DNA of 64,000 nt from Steroidobacteraceae bacterium (GTDB lineage: Bacteria > Pseudomonadota > Gammaproteobacteria > Steroidobacterales > Steroidobacteraceae): the NCBI GenBank assembly GCA_019187185.1, contig JABAQU010000020.1:186001-250000 (forward strand), read 5' to 3'. Below, piece by piece: positions 9,532 to 18,073 of the stretch; position 1 is the first letter of the stretch, and each line of letters opens with the position of its first letter. The position numbers were made by a program, and so were the translations under genes. The notes under the pieces are model-generated. The model worked only from the letters and a program-made list of their open reading frames with translations, was not told where the DNA came from and ran no database searches.

Positions 9532-10473
9532 CTACCTGCGCGGTCGGGGCCGGGAGCTCGAATAGATGTCGCCGTCGCGGCCGAAGTACAGCCGCTCGAG
9601 GTCCCACGAGAGCGTGGCCCGGGTTTCGCTGCCGGCCGTGTTCACGTTGGGCCCGAGGTTGACCGGCGCGGAAAACGGCTGCCTCGTGCTCTTGCGGGTG
9701 GCCACGTAGACGTCGAAGCTGCCGAAGGACGGGGTGCCCCTGGCGTCCGTCGGGCGCGTCGAGCTGAAGACAACCTCGAGGCCGTCCCTGCTGACATTCG
9801 GCATGCGATCGTCGTACTCGGTGTTCAACTCCGCGACCGGCTCCGGCGGGCCGAAGCTGCCGTCGCGCTTGCGCTTGCTGCGATAGATGTCGTGATTGCC
9901 GCTCACGGTGCTCGAGAAGTAGAGGTACGTGCCTTCATGGGTGGTCACGAGCGAAGGGCTGAACTCGGCGCCGTTGGTGCTGGGCCCCGTGCCGGTTTCC
10001 ATGCAACCGAGATGGATCGGCTCCCCCCAGCCGAAAGCGGCATTACGGCGAATCATGTAAATGTCGCCGAGCCCCTTCCCCGCATTGCAGGTCCCCGCGC
10101 CGGGGCGCTCGGACACAAACAGCAGCCAGCTCCCGTAGATCGGCGTCGGGCAGAAATCGTTGGCGTCGGTGTTGACCGGAGCGCCGAGATTCTGCGGTTC
10201 GCCAAAGGGTTCGCTCTTGCTGGCGCGATCCGCCGCCCAGATGTCGTTGCCGCCGAGCGATCCCGTCCGCCCTGAGGCGATATAGAGACTCAGGCCGTCC
10301 CGCGACTCGATCGGGCAGCCATCGGCGACCGTACTGTTGACCTCGACGACGGGTGCAGCGACACCCCAGGACTCCTGGGCCGGCGGCCAGTGACTTGGAT
10401 GCCATGCAAGGACGGCAGACGGCAGCACAGCGGCTGCGACAATTGAACAGAATGCAGATTTCAGGTTACGCAT
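9532..10473 (-). CDS. Secreted PD40 (WD40-like) beta-propeller protein
   Basis: A 313-residue exported protein: signal peptide to about residue 23 (ending AVLA), then several PD40/TolB-type propeller blades. These are recognised by repeated units of the form DGLSLYIASGR, DIWAADR, GTYLYFSS, DIYRSKR, DGLEVVFSS and DVYVATR. This family senses or binds ligands and proteins at the cell surface; no catalytic residues are evident. It is divergently transcribed from a CadC-like regulator, with a 128-base shared intergenic region that holds 11-bp direct repeats, so the regulator probably controls it. Confidence 0.8.
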   Translation of the reverse strand: MRNLKSAFCSIVAAAVLPSAVLAWHPSHWPPAQESWGVAAPVVEVNSTVADGCPIESRDGLSLYIASGRTGSLGGNDIWAADRASKSEPFGEPQNLGAPVNTDANDFCPTPIYGSWLLFVSERPGAGTCNAGKGLGDIYMIRRNAAFGWGEPIHLGCMETGTGPSTNGAEFSPSLVTTHEGTYLYFSSTVSGNHDIYRSKRKRDGSFGPPEPVAELNTEYDDRMPNVSRDGLEVVFSSTRPTDARGTPSFGSFDVYVATRKSTRQPFSAPVNLGPNVNTAGSETRATLSWDLERLYFGRDGDIYSSSRPRPRR

Positions 10474-10541
10474 GACATTCTCCGCGAGGCAGGATTGAAA
10501 ATGGCCGGTGCGGAATCTCGCCTGCGCAGTGCCTGCGACTC

Positions 10542-10574
10542 CTGATCAAACCCTGATATCGTGCCGATATCGGC
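10542..10574. promoter_or_regulatory. Three 11-bp direct repeats between PD40 gene and CadC-like regulator
   Basis: Blocks start at 10542 (CTGATCAAACC), 10553 (CTGATATCGTG) and 10564 (CCGATATCGGC). The last two share GATATCG at exact 11-bp spacing, and the same bases also form an inverted repeat (GATATCG at 10555-10561, CGATATC at 10565-10571). Direct repeats one helical turn apart are the usual target of OmpR/PhoB-type winged helices, the fold at the N-terminus of the adjacent regulator. The operator role is inferred. Confidence 0.5.
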
Positions 10575-10601
10575 CTCGCGGGGCCGCAAGCCACGAAAGA
10601 A

Positions 10602-12458
10602 GTGCAGCGACACACGGTACTGGAAGGCGGTTTTCGCATCGGGGAACTCGCAATCGATCCGCGCGCCGGTTCGGCGACCGGCCCCGGCGGCACCGTGAAC
10701 CTCGACCCGAAAGTCATGGGCGTCCTGGTCGAGCTCGCGGCTTCCGCCCGCACGGTCCTGTCCAGGGACGAGCTCCTGTCGCGACTGTGGCCCGATACGG
10801 TCGTCACCGAGGACGCACTGACCCGCTGCATCTACGAGCTTCGCCGCCAGCTCGCGCAAGCAGGCGGCGACGAGCGCTACAAGGCGATGTTCCAGACATT
10901 GCCCAAGCGCGGCTACCGGCTCGATGCCGAGGTCACGACTGCGCAGGATACGCACGACGTGCACAGACCGCATCGCGGTCGCCTGCGATGGATCGCAGTG
11001 GCGGTGGCAGCGGCGGCGATAGCCATTGTGGCAACGGCGCTGCTCTGGCCGGGGCCGGCGGATCGGGGCGCGGATCGCGTGCCATCCGTGGCCGTACTGC
11101 CGTTCCTCGACATGAGCGCGGGCAGGGACCAACGCTATTTCTCGGATGGCGTCGCCGAGGAGATCCTGAACCGGCTCACGCAAAGCACGCACCTGCGCGT
11201 GATTGCGCGTACCTCTTCGTTCTCGATTCGCGACGAGTCGCTGGACGTGCCGCAGATCGCGGCGCGGCTCAATGTCGACTACCTGCTCGAAGGCAGCGTC
11301 CGCAAGGCGGGTGACCGCATCCGGGTCACTGCGCAGCTCATCGACGCCGGCACCAACTCGCATCTCTGGTCGAAGACCTACGATCGCAGCCTCGGCGACC
11401 TTTTCAGGGTCCAGGACGAGATCGCAGGCTCGGTGGCCGCGGCGCTGAATGCGACACTGGGCGGCAACGGTGCGCAGACCCGGGCTCCGGCCAGCTTCGG
11501 CGCCTACGAGAATTATCTTCAAGGACAGTTCTTTTTTCACCGCCGCATCGCCGGCGACATCGAGCGGTCCGTGCGGTATTACGAAGCAGCGATCCGCCAG
11601 GACCCGGCCTTCGCGCGCGCCTGGGCCGCACTCGCCGGCGCGTACAGCCTGCTCGCCCATGACGACAAGGGCTTTGACGCAAAATGGTCCGCGCGACAGG
11701 GGGAGGCGGCACGCAGGGCCGTCGAGCTCGACCCGGACCTTGCCGTGGCGCAGGTGCGCCTTGCGCAGTTTCAGTGGCTCAACGGGCAGCAAACAGAGGC
11801 CGTGCGGCACTTCGAGCGGGCGTTCGCGCTCGATCCAGACGACCCGCTGGTCCTGGCCATGGCGGCAACCAGCGCCCGGGCGATCGGCGACAAGACTCGC
11901 GCGCTCCAGCTCTGGGGCCAGATCGTCGAGCAGGATCCCCTGTCGCCGATCTATCGCCGGAACTATGCAACCTACCTGCTGGCGGCCGATCGCCTCGAGG
12001 ACGCCCGCACGCAACTCGTCAAGCTCTTCGAGCTCAATCCAGCTGCCGGGCCGGATGTGACCATCGATCTCGTGCGCGTGTTGACACTGATGAAGCGCTA
12101 CGACGAGGCCGAGGCCCTGATCGCGCAGTTGCCCGAAGGCGAATACCGGGACTTCGCGCTGGCGCTGCAGTACCACGCGCCCGGCCGCCGCGCCGAGGCG
12201 GATGCGGCGCTCGATCGCTTGCGCGGCGAGACCGTGGACGTCTACAGCTTCGTCCGGCTCGCGGAAATCTACGCGTATCGCGGCATGAACGAGGACGCTT
12301 TCGCGGTGCTGCAGCGGCAGCGTGCGTTGCTGGACGACGAGCCGTCGTCCAGTTCCTACCGCCTCACGTATTTCATCGGAGAGATCGACGCGTCCCGCCT
12401 GCTGAGGCCATTGCACGATGATCCGCGCTGGGCTGTGTTGATCACGCGCCCCGGCTGA
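10602..12458 (+). CDS. CadC/ToxR-like membrane regulator with TolB-N (FlgO-like) and TPR domains
   Basis: A 618-residue one-component transmembrane transcription regulator. Residues 8-110 form an OmpR-type winged helix (LDPKVMGVLVELAASAR, DELLSRLWPDTVVTEDALTR, LPKRGYRL). One membrane helix lies at about 131-149. The periplasmic part begins with a TolB-N/FlgO-like domain (SVAVLPFLDMSA, YFSDGVAEEILNRL, VDYLLEGSVRK, LWSKTYDR) and continues as TPR helices to the C-terminus. The start is GTG 10602 with a weak ribosome site. It probably detects an envelope state and switches the divergent PD40 gene. The 3' end faces the M20 peptidase gene, 16 bases apart. One of three such regulators in the window with the same membrane topology. 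Confidence 0.88.
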   Translation: MQRHTVLEGGFRIGELAIDPRAGSATGPGGTVNLDPKVMGVLVELAASARTVLSRDELLSRLWPDTVVTEDALTRCIYELRRQLAQAGGDERYKAMFQTLPKRGYRLDAEVTTAQDTHDVHRPHRGRLRWIAVAVAAAAIAIVATALLWPGPADRGADRVPSVAVLPFLDMSAGRDQRYFSDGVAEEILNRLTQSTHLRVIARTSSFSIRDESLDVPQIAARLNVDYLLEGSVRKAGDRIRVTAQLIDAGTNSHLWSKTYDRSLGDLFRVQDEIAGSVAAALNATLGGNGAQTRAPASFGAYENYLQGQFFFHRRIAGDIERSVRYYEAAIRQDPAFARAWAALAGAYSLLAHDDKGFDAKWSARQGEAARRAVELDPDLAVAQVRLAQFQWLNGQQTEAVRHFERAFALDPDDPLVLAMAATSARAIGDKTRALQLWGQIVEQDPLSPIYRRNYATYLLAADRLEDARTQLVKLFELNPAAGPDVTIDLVRVLTLMKRYDEAEALIAQLPEGEYRDFALALQYHAPGRRAEADAALDRLRGETVDVYSFVRLAEIYAYRGMNEDAFAVLQRQRALLDDEPSSSSYRLTYFIGEIDASRLLRPLHDDPRWAVLITRPG

Positions 12459-12474
12459 GCACCCGCGGAATGCT

Positions 12475-13761
12475 TCAGCGACTCAATCGGTGAATCAGCA
12501 GCGCGGCGCGCTGCGCCATCGGCGTCAGCGTATCGAGCCCGGTGTACTCCCCGGGCGCATGGGAATTGTCGCCACCGCCGCTGCCGAGCCCGTCGAGGCA
12601 CGGCAACAGGTGTGCGATGAAGCCGATGTCGCCCGCGCCGCGCCGGCCCGGATCGAGTGCCGCGACCGGCCCGAGCCCGAGGTCACGGCTCGCGCCATCG
12701 AGCACCTTCAACAACTCCTCGTTGCCCGCTGTCGGTGTCATGGGCGGATACGCACCGTCGTCGAAGCGCAGTGTCGCACCCGTGCGCGGCAGGTGCCGCG
12801 CGACGATCGCCTGCATGCGCGCCTTCACGCTGCGCTCCTGCTCGAGGCTGATGTAGCGCAGATCGCCGCGCGCGAACGCGACCGGCGCGATGACATTGGT
12901 CTTGCCCTCCGCCGTGCCGCGGTAGTCGTCGAGCGTCGCCTTCGTGCCGCCGACGATCAGGCTCGGGTTCAGCGTCAGATACTTCTCGGCGCCGAACTCG
13001 GCCTGAAAGGCTGCGAGGATGCGCGCGGCTTCGTAGACCGCGCCGCTGCCGCTGCCTTCGCCGAAGATGCCGCTCGAGTGCCCGGTCTCGCCGGTCGTCT
13101 CGAGCGTCCAGCTGCTGAACCCGCGGCGGCCGATGGTCGCCGTGCCGTCGATCGACGTCTCGAAGCTGAGCGCCGCATCGCTTCGCCCTGCGAGCTCCAC
13201 CATCGCCGCGCGCGACACGGCGAATGGTAGGCCGGCATCCTCTTCGTCGCCGGTGAGCATGACGGTGATGCGACGGTCCGCGAGCGCGCCGGCAGCGTGC
13301 AGTGCCTTCAGCGCCTGCAGCATCACGACGATCCCGCCCTTCATGTCGCTCGCACCCGTGCCGTAGCCGCGATCGCCTTCGCGACGAAACCGCTCGCCCG
13401 CGAGCACCGTGTCGAGATGGCCGAGCAGCAGCAGGCGCCTGCCGTGCTTGCCGTCGATCTCGGCGACGAGGTGACCGGCCCGCTGCATGTCGGGCGGGAG
13501 GTCGACCCAGCGGGTACGAAAGCCGATGGCGCGCAGTTCGCCCGCGAAGACCTCGCCGACCGCGCGCACACCGGCGAGATTCTCGGTGGGGCTCTCGATG
13601 TCGACGGCGCGGGCGAGCAGTGCCTCGGCGGCGCTCTGGCCGTCGGCAGCTCGCTGCGCGATGACCTGTTCGGTCGGATCGAGCGCGGCCCGCGCGATGC
13701 CGACACTGCCAATGGTCAGGATGACGACGCGCCCGATGAGGCGCAAGAGATATGTCGGCAC
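12475..13761 (-). CDS. Exported M20 family zinc peptidase (glutamate carboxypeptidase-like)
   Basis: A 428-residue di-zinc hydrolase with an N-terminal signal segment (to about residue 25) and GTG start at 13761 behind a G-rich ribosome site. M20 metal ligands and catalytic residues are in order: LLGHLDTV (His115), GASDMKGG (Asp139, bridging), TGDEEDAG (catalytic Glu173, Glu174), ETSIDG, and the final zinc histidine in GGGDNSHAPGEY. The central GETGHSSGIFGEGSGSGAVYE segment is the dimerisation/substrate region typical of the CPG2-like subgroup, whose members remove C-terminal Glu or cleave N-acyl amino acids. Periplasmic peptide or amide turnover is likely; the substrate is unknown. Confidence 0.9.
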   Translation of the reverse strand: MPTYLLRLIGRVVILTIGSVGIARAALDPTEQVIAQRAADGQSAAEALLARAVDIESPTENLAGVRAVGEVFAGELRAIGFRTRWVDLPPDMQRAGHLVAEIDGKHGRRLLLLGHLDTVLAGERFRREGDRGYGTGASDMKGGIVVMLQALKALHAAGALADRRITVMLTGDEEDAGLPFAVSRAAMVELAGRSDAALSFETSIDGTATIGRRGFSSWTLETTGETGHSSGIFGEGSGSGAVYEAARILAAFQAEFGAEKYLTLNPSLIVGGTKATLDDYRGTAEGKTNVIAPVAFARGDLRYISLEQERSVKARMQAIVARHLPRTGATLRFDDGAYPPMTPTAGNEELLKVLDGASRDLGLGPVAALDPGRRGAGDIGFIAHLLPCLDGLGSGGGDNSHAPGEYTGLDTLTPMAQRAALLIHRLSR

Positions 13762-13841
13762 GGCAGATCACCCCCGCATGTACGAGGCGCAGATGCTAAC
13801 CCGGGACCGGGATGCGGCGCGCGCCGCGACGCCGGAACGCG

Positions 13842-14030
13842 TCAGCTGCTTTCGAGTACGGTGAGCGCCGCGTCGATCTGCTCTTCAGGCACCAGCAACT
13901 GCACGCCGTCCATGCCGCCTTCCATGCCGACACCGATGCCGACGACGACCGCAGGCACGCCGGCCGCTTCGAGCGCGATTCGCGCAAGATCCGCTTCCAC
14001 CCGCGTCGGGTATGTCCTGATGGCTTTCAT
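13842..14030 (-). CDS. DUF2007 small protein
   Basis: A 62-residue protein of the DUF2007 (putative signal-transducing, PII-like fold) family. It begins MKAIRTYPTRVEADLARIAL, continues AAGVPAVVV, and ends with VQLLVPEEQIDAALTVLES, the usual arrangement. Family members are fused to or sit beside many unrelated genes and have no defined partner. It stands alone, same direction as the M20 peptidase gene downstream and the CurA-like gene upstream, with short gaps of about 50-80 bases. Confidence 0.75.
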   Translation of the reverse strand: MKAIRTYPTRVEADLARIALEAAGVPAVVVGIGVGMEGGMDGVQLLVPEEQIDAALTVLESS

Positions 14031-14077
14031 GGCAACCGTAGCTTACCGGGACGCCCGGCGCCACGCACCGGGCACCA

Positions 14078-15094
14078 TCAGATCAGCTTGACCAGCTGCT
14101 TGCCGAAATTCCTGCCCTTGAGGAGTCCGAGGAAAGCCGCCGGCGCCGACTCGATGCCCTGCGCGATGGACTCGCGCGGGCGCAGCTTGCCCGCGGCCAC
14201 GAGGGCGGCGAGCTCCTGCAGGGCCTCGGGCCAGACGTCCATGTGCTCGCTGACGATGAAGCCTTCGATCTTCATGCGATTGGCGAGAATCAGCACGGGA
14301 TGTGCCATGGGCAGCGGCTGGCCATCGTAGCCGGCGATCATGCCGCACAGCGCGATGCGGGCGAACGCATTGGTGCGCAGCATGACCGCATCGAGGATGT
14401 AGCCGCCGACATTCTCGAAGTGCCCGTCGACGCCCGCGGGGCAGGTGTCTTTCAGCGCTTCGCCCAGGCTCCCGACGTCGGGGTGCTGGCGGTAGTCGAT
14501 GCAGGCGTCGAAACCGAGCTCTTTCACCGCGTACCGGCACTTGTCGGGCCCGCCGGCAATGCCGACCACGCGGCAGCCGCGCGCCCTGGCGAGCGCGCCG
14601 AATGCGCTGCCGACCGCGCCGCTCGCGGCGGAGACGACCAGGGTCTCGCCCTTCTTCGGCGCAATGATCTTCGTGAGCCCGTACCACGCCGTGACGCCCG
14701 GCATGCCCACCGCACCCAGGTAGTACGACAGCGGCACGTGCGTGGTGTCGACCTTGCGCAGCAGGCCGGGCTGCGAGCCATCGACCACGCTGTACTCCTG
14801 CCAGCCACCGAGGCCCACCACCTTGTCGCCGACGGCGAACCGCGGACTTCGGCTTTCGACGACCTCCCCTGCCGTGCCGCCCTGCATGACCTGCCCTAGC
14901 GCTTGCGGCTGCGCATAGCTCTTCGCATCGTTCATGCGACCGCGCATGTACGGGTCGAGGCTCAGGTAATGGTGACGCACCAGCACCTGCCCGTCCCCGA
15001 GTTCGGGCGTCTGGGTGGTGACCAGCCTGAAGTTGCCGGCCACGGCTTCGCCCTCGGGGCGGTTGTCCAGCAGTTGCTGCTTGTTCGTCGGCAT
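14078..15094 (-). CDS. NADPH-dependent CurA-like medium-chain reductase
   Basis: A 338-residue zinc-free medium-chain dehydrogenase/reductase related to curcumin reductase CurA and leukotriene B4 12-hydroxydehydrogenase. These enzymes reduce the C=C bond of enones with NADPH. Markers are LSLDPYMRGRMNDAKSY near the N-terminus, the cofactor loop VVSAASGAVGSAFGALAR, GGPDKCRYAVKELGFDACIDY, and the C-terminal LLKGRNFGKQLVKL. The start at 15094 has a GGAGA Shine-Dalgarno. It is divergent from the PadR regulator gene, sharing a 231-base intergenic region. The PadR operator lies close to the padR side, so joint regulation is possible but not shown. Confidence 0.9.
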   Translation of the reverse strand: MPTNKQQLLDNRPEGEAVAGNFRLVTTQTPELGDGQVLVRHHYLSLDPYMRGRMNDAKSYAQPQALGQVMQGGTAGEVVESRSPRFAVGDKVVGLGGWQEYSVVDGSQPGLLRKVDTTHVPLSYYLGAVGMPGVTAWYGLTKIIAPKKGETLVVSAASGAVGSAFGALARARGCRVVGIAGGPDKCRYAVKELGFDACIDYRQHPDVGSLGEALKDTCPAGVDGHFENVGGYILDAVMLRTNAFARIALCGMIAGYDGQPLPMAHPVLILANRMKIEGFIVSEHMDVWPEALQELAALVAAGKLRPRESIAQGIESAPAAFLGLLKGRNFGKQLVKLI

Positions 15095-15265
15095 GTCTCG
15101 GTCTCCGTCGGTTCAGTCAAGGGCTTGCGGCCGGGGCACCGAATGTCGGCGGGCTGCCGTCCGAAATCAAGAAGGCATCGGGCGCGAGGTGGCGCCACGG
15201 CCGGCACGCTGAGAGTGCCGACGCGAGCGCCACCGGGCGCCAGCGTTTCCCTGCACTGTCAGCTC

Positions 15266-15310
15266 TTGCATTCCTTTCCATCCCCTGCTACCTTGTCTCT
15301 GCAAGGTAGC
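15266..15310 (+). promoter_or_regulatory. padR promoter with PadR-type operator
   Basis: A perfect inverted repeat, GCTACCTTG (15287-15295) and CAAGGTAGC (15302-15310) around TCTCTG, matches the pseudopalindrome of PadR-family operators in arm sequence. It overlaps a candidate -10 (TACCTT, 15289) that stands 17 bases after a -35-like TTGCAT (15266), and lies 15 bases before the padR ATG. This geometry suggests autorepression. Confidence 0.75.
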
Positions 15311-15325
15311 TTTTCATGAGTCAGG

Positions 15326-15655
15326 ATGAAGACAGAGGAAAAATTCCTGCCGATCCGCAAGGGGCTGCTGGAGTTCGTGCTGCTCAGGGTGATCGCGGGC
15401 GAGAAGCTCTACGTCGCCGAGATGCTCGAGCGCCTCGCGGCCACCGATTTCGCGACGCAGGAGGGCACGCTCTACCCGCTGCTCAGCCGCATGCGCCGCG
15501 AGAATCTCGTCGACTATGAATGGCAGGAATCGGAGTCGGGGCCACCGCGCAAGTACTACAAGCTGACGCCGACCGGGAAAAGCACGCTGAAGGAACTGCA
15601 GCTCTACTGGCAACGGCTCAACGACACCATGATGCAACTGGGATCACGAACATGA
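15326..15655 (+). CDS. PadR family transcriptional regulator
   Basis: A 109-residue stand-alone PadR winged helix: RKGLLEFVLLRVIA, YVAEMLERLAA, EGTLYPLLSRMRRENLV (recognition helix and wing), GPPRKYYKLTPTGKSTL, and a short C-terminal dimerisation helix. PadR proteins of this size usually act as autorepressors controlling a neighbouring membrane protein gene. The stop overlaps the ATG of the PspC gene (ATGA at 15652-15655), so both are made from one transcript. The operator is visible just upstream. Confidence 0.93.
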   Translation: MKTEEKFLPIRKGLLEFVLLRVIAGEKLYVAEMLERLAATDFATQEGTLYPLLSRMRRENLVDYEWQESESGPPRKYYKLTPTGKSTLKELQLYWQRLNDTMMQLGSRT

Positions 15656-16854
15656 ACAAGGTCGTCACGGTCAATCTGAACGGCAACGCCTATCAGGTCG
15701 AGGAAGCGGCCTACGAGGCACTGCAGGCTTACCTCGATCTCGCGCGTACGAAGCTCGCCGGAAACGTCGACTGCGCCGAGATCGTGTCCGATCTCGAGCA
15801 GGCGATCGCGGACAAGTGCGACACGTTCCTCGGCGCAAACCACAATGTGGTGTCCGCCGCGGAGATGGCGCAGATTCTGAAGGAAATGGGCCCGGTCGAG
15901 GCGTCGCCGGAACCGGAGGGCGCGGGCCCTGCCCCGGGCACCGCACCAAGCGGATCAGCAACGGCCGCGCCCACGCGGCGGCTGTATCGCCTCCCCGAGC
16001 AGGGCATGTTCGGCGGCGTCTGCGCCGGCCTCGGCGCCTACTTCAACATCGACGTGGTCTGGGTGCGCCTCATCTTCGTCGCGCTCGTGTTCTTCACGGG
16101 CGTCTGGCTCGCGGTCTGGCTCGTGATGCTGTTCGTGATGCCGCGCGCGACCACGCCCGAGGAGGTCGCGCTGGCGCACGGCGCCCCGTTCAATGCGCAG
16201 GACGTCATCAACCGCGCAAAAAAAAAGTATGAAGAATACGGCAGCGCCGCAGCCGAGTTCGGGCGCCGGCAATGGGCGCGGCACGAACCTGCGGTAAGGT
16301 CCGCTGCATCGAAGTTCAATCATGTGATCGACGATCTCGGCGCAAAGCTGCGTGAGAGACGCGCGAGCAGCATGCGCCGATCGGCCCATCGACATCGCGC
16401 AGCAATGCGGGCACGCGCTGCGCGGGTACGGGGAACGGAACGGACGGAACCACCCGGCTATGGCGCCCAGGTGCTCGCCGGCGTCGCGCTGCCGATGCTG
16501 TCGATCGTCTCGGCGGCGCTCTTCGTCGCGCTGCTCGCCGCGCTGCTGCTGCTGACCGACGATCGCTCGATCGTCGGATGGGTACCGGAGATGCTGGGGC
16601 CGCGCTGGATCCTCCCAGTGCTGCTGCTGATCGCCTATTTCATCATCGCACTGCCGCTCGGCGCCGCGCGCAGCGCATCACGCCGTTACGCCAATGGCGG
16701 CGGCTACTTCGGGTGGGCCAGCGTCGCCGATGGCCTGCTGTGGCTCGCGGTGGCGGCCGCACTCGCGTGGGGCGTCTACGAGTTCGTGCCGGGCGTGCCG
16801 GCCGCGATGGCGCAGCTGTGTGGAACATCCGGCAATCTGTGGGCGACAATCTAG
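15652..16854 (+). CDS. PspC-domain membrane protein
   Basis: A 400-residue membrane protein translated with the upstream padR by ATGA overlap. Residues 1-85 are a charged cytoplasmic region (NLNGNAYQVEEAAYEALQAY, SDLEQAIADKC). From ~110 comes a PspC domain (RLYRLPEQGMFGGVCAGLGAYFNIDVVWVRLIFV) with one or two membrane helices. A basic amphipathic linker follows, then three C-terminal hydrophobic segments (about 280-395). PadR-PspC pairs are common, and PspC proteins take part in membrane-stress responses. A run of eight A residues near 16218-16225 codes for Lys and could be a slippage site. Confidence 0.88.
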   Translation: MNKVVTVNLNGNAYQVEEAAYEALQAYLDLARTKLAGNVDCAEIVSDLEQAIADKCDTFLGANHNVVSAAEMAQILKEMGPVEASPEPEGAGPAPGTAPSGSATAAPTRRLYRLPEQGMFGGVCAGLGAYFNIDVVWVRLIFVALVFFTGVWLAVWLVMLFVMPRATTPEEVALAHGAPFNAQDVINRAKKKYEEYGSAAAEFGRRQWARHEPAVRSAASKFNHVIDDLGAKLRERRASSMRRSAHRHRAAMRARAARVRGTERTEPPGYGAQVLAGVALPMLSIVSAALFVALLAALLLLTDDRSIVGWVPEMLGPRWILPVLLLIAYFIIALPLGAARSASRRYANGGGYFGWASVADGLLWLAVAAALAWGVYEFVPGVPAAMAQLCGTSGNLWATI

Positions 16855-16998
16855 CCGACGCCGCGCTGAGCGGCACCGTGATCATGGCCCCTGCTGAGCG
16901 GCTCGTCGCAGACTTCCCTGCGGTCATCGAAAGGGACCTTCCCCGCGATTCCGTGACCGCCGACAGTCTGGCACGCTCCACGCAAAGGGAGAGTCGCC

Positions 16999-17493
16999 AT
17001 GTCCACGCCAGTTCCGAAGAACACGATCTGCCTGTGGTTCGATCACGATGCGGAGGAAGCCGCACGCTTCTACGCGCAGACTTTTCCGGACAGCGCGGTA
17101 CAGGCGGTGCATTCCGCTCCTGCGGACTCTCCCGGCGTCAAGGCCGGTGACGTGCTGACGGTGGATTTCACCGTGTGCGGCATCCCCTGCATCGGCCTCA
17201 ATGGCGGGCCGGTGTTCAGGCACTGCGAGGCCTTCTCGTTCCAGATCGCGACGGTGGACCAGGCCGAGACCGACCACTACTGGAATGCGCTCATCGGCAA
17301 TGGCGGCACGGCGAGCGTCTGCGGCTGGTGCAAGGACAGATGGGGACTGTCGTGGCAGATCACGCCCGTTGCGCTCACCGAAGGCATGAAGGACAAGGAT
17401 CCCGCGGTGCGCCAGCGTGTGTTCGCCGCGATGATGCAGATGGGCAAGATCGACATAGCGGCCATCGAAGCGGCGCGCCGCGGAACTCCATGA
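16999..17493 (+). CDS. VOC family protein (PhnB/3-demethylubiquinone methyltransferase-like fold)
   Basis: A 164-residue protein of the vicinal-oxygen-chelate superfamily, in the group annotated as 3-dmu-9_3-mt/PhnB: ICLWFDHDAEEAARFYAQTFPDS, GIPCIGLNGGPVFRHCEAFSFQI, DHYWNALIGNGG, CGWCKDRWGLSWQITP. The name comes from a weak similarity; members are metal-binding enzymes of unknown reaction, not proven methyltransferases. The start follows an AGGGAGA ribosome site. Single gene, 37 bases from the stop of a convergent lipoprotein gene. Confidence 0.88.
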   Translation: MSTPVPKNTICLWFDHDAEEAARFYAQTFPDSAVQAVHSAPADSPGVKAGDVLTVDFTVCGIPCIGLNGGPVFRHCEAFSFQIATVDQAETDHYWNALIGNGGTASVCGWCKDRWGLSWQITPVALTEGMKDKDPAVRQRVFAAMMQMGKIDIAAIEAARRGTP

Positions 17494-17526
17494 GGCCTCA
17501 TGGCGACACGCAGTCAACGAGACCCG

Positions 17527-18069
17527 TCAACGCTGCAGGCTGTCGAGCAGGCGCATGCGCTCGGCCCGAAGGTCCCCCACCGACTGCCCTGGACCGGGCT
17601 GTGACTCGTCGGCAAGCAAGGTCGCGACCTTGTCGTGCAGGTCGAGATCGCTGACACCGGACAATGCGGTGGGTCGCGGGTCACAGCCGCGACTCTTCTT
17701 CAGCCGCAGCAGCGAAACGACGCGCCGGTCTGCGCGATCGAGCGTCCTGGTGCCCTCATCGCCGAGGGCGATCGGCGAGAAGCAGAAAAAGCAGGCCATG
17801 CTCGCCGCGACAGTGCTCAGCACATCGGTCGTGGCCCGGGCGGCGCGCTGCCCCGGTGACAGCAATCGGGCACCGTCCTGCCGCATGACCCAGCGGACGG
17901 CATCCGCCTTCAGGATCGCGTCATCGAGTGCGGCACAATCGAAACCCGCCTCGGTGGCGCCTGCTTCGGGCATCGGGGGGTACACGATCGTCGGCCGATA
18001 CTGGCAGGCGCCCAGGAGGGCCACTGCGAACAGCGTCGCGACAGGCCATCGGTGTGAATGAGCGCGCAT
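17527..18069 (-). CDS. Predicted lipoprotein, unknown function
   Basis: A 180-residue protein with a lipoprotein signal (lipobox LLGAC, Cys22). I do not recognise the family. A second hydrophobic stretch (TVAASMACFFCFSPIALG) sits around residue 90, followed by a charged helical C-terminus ending in repeated Arg/Leu. It lies four bases downstream of another lipoprotein gene in the same direction, so the two are probably co-transcribed. Confidence 0.65.
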   Translation of the reverse strand: MRAHSHRWPVATLFAVALLGACQYRPTIVYPPMPEAGATEAGFDCAALDDAILKADAVRWVMRQDGARLLSPGQRAARATTDVLSTVAASMACFFCFSPIALGDEGTRTLDRADRRVVSLLRLKKSRGCDPRPTALSGVSDLDLHDKVATLLADESQPGPGQSVGDLRAERMRLLDSLQR

Positions 18070-18073
18070 GGAT

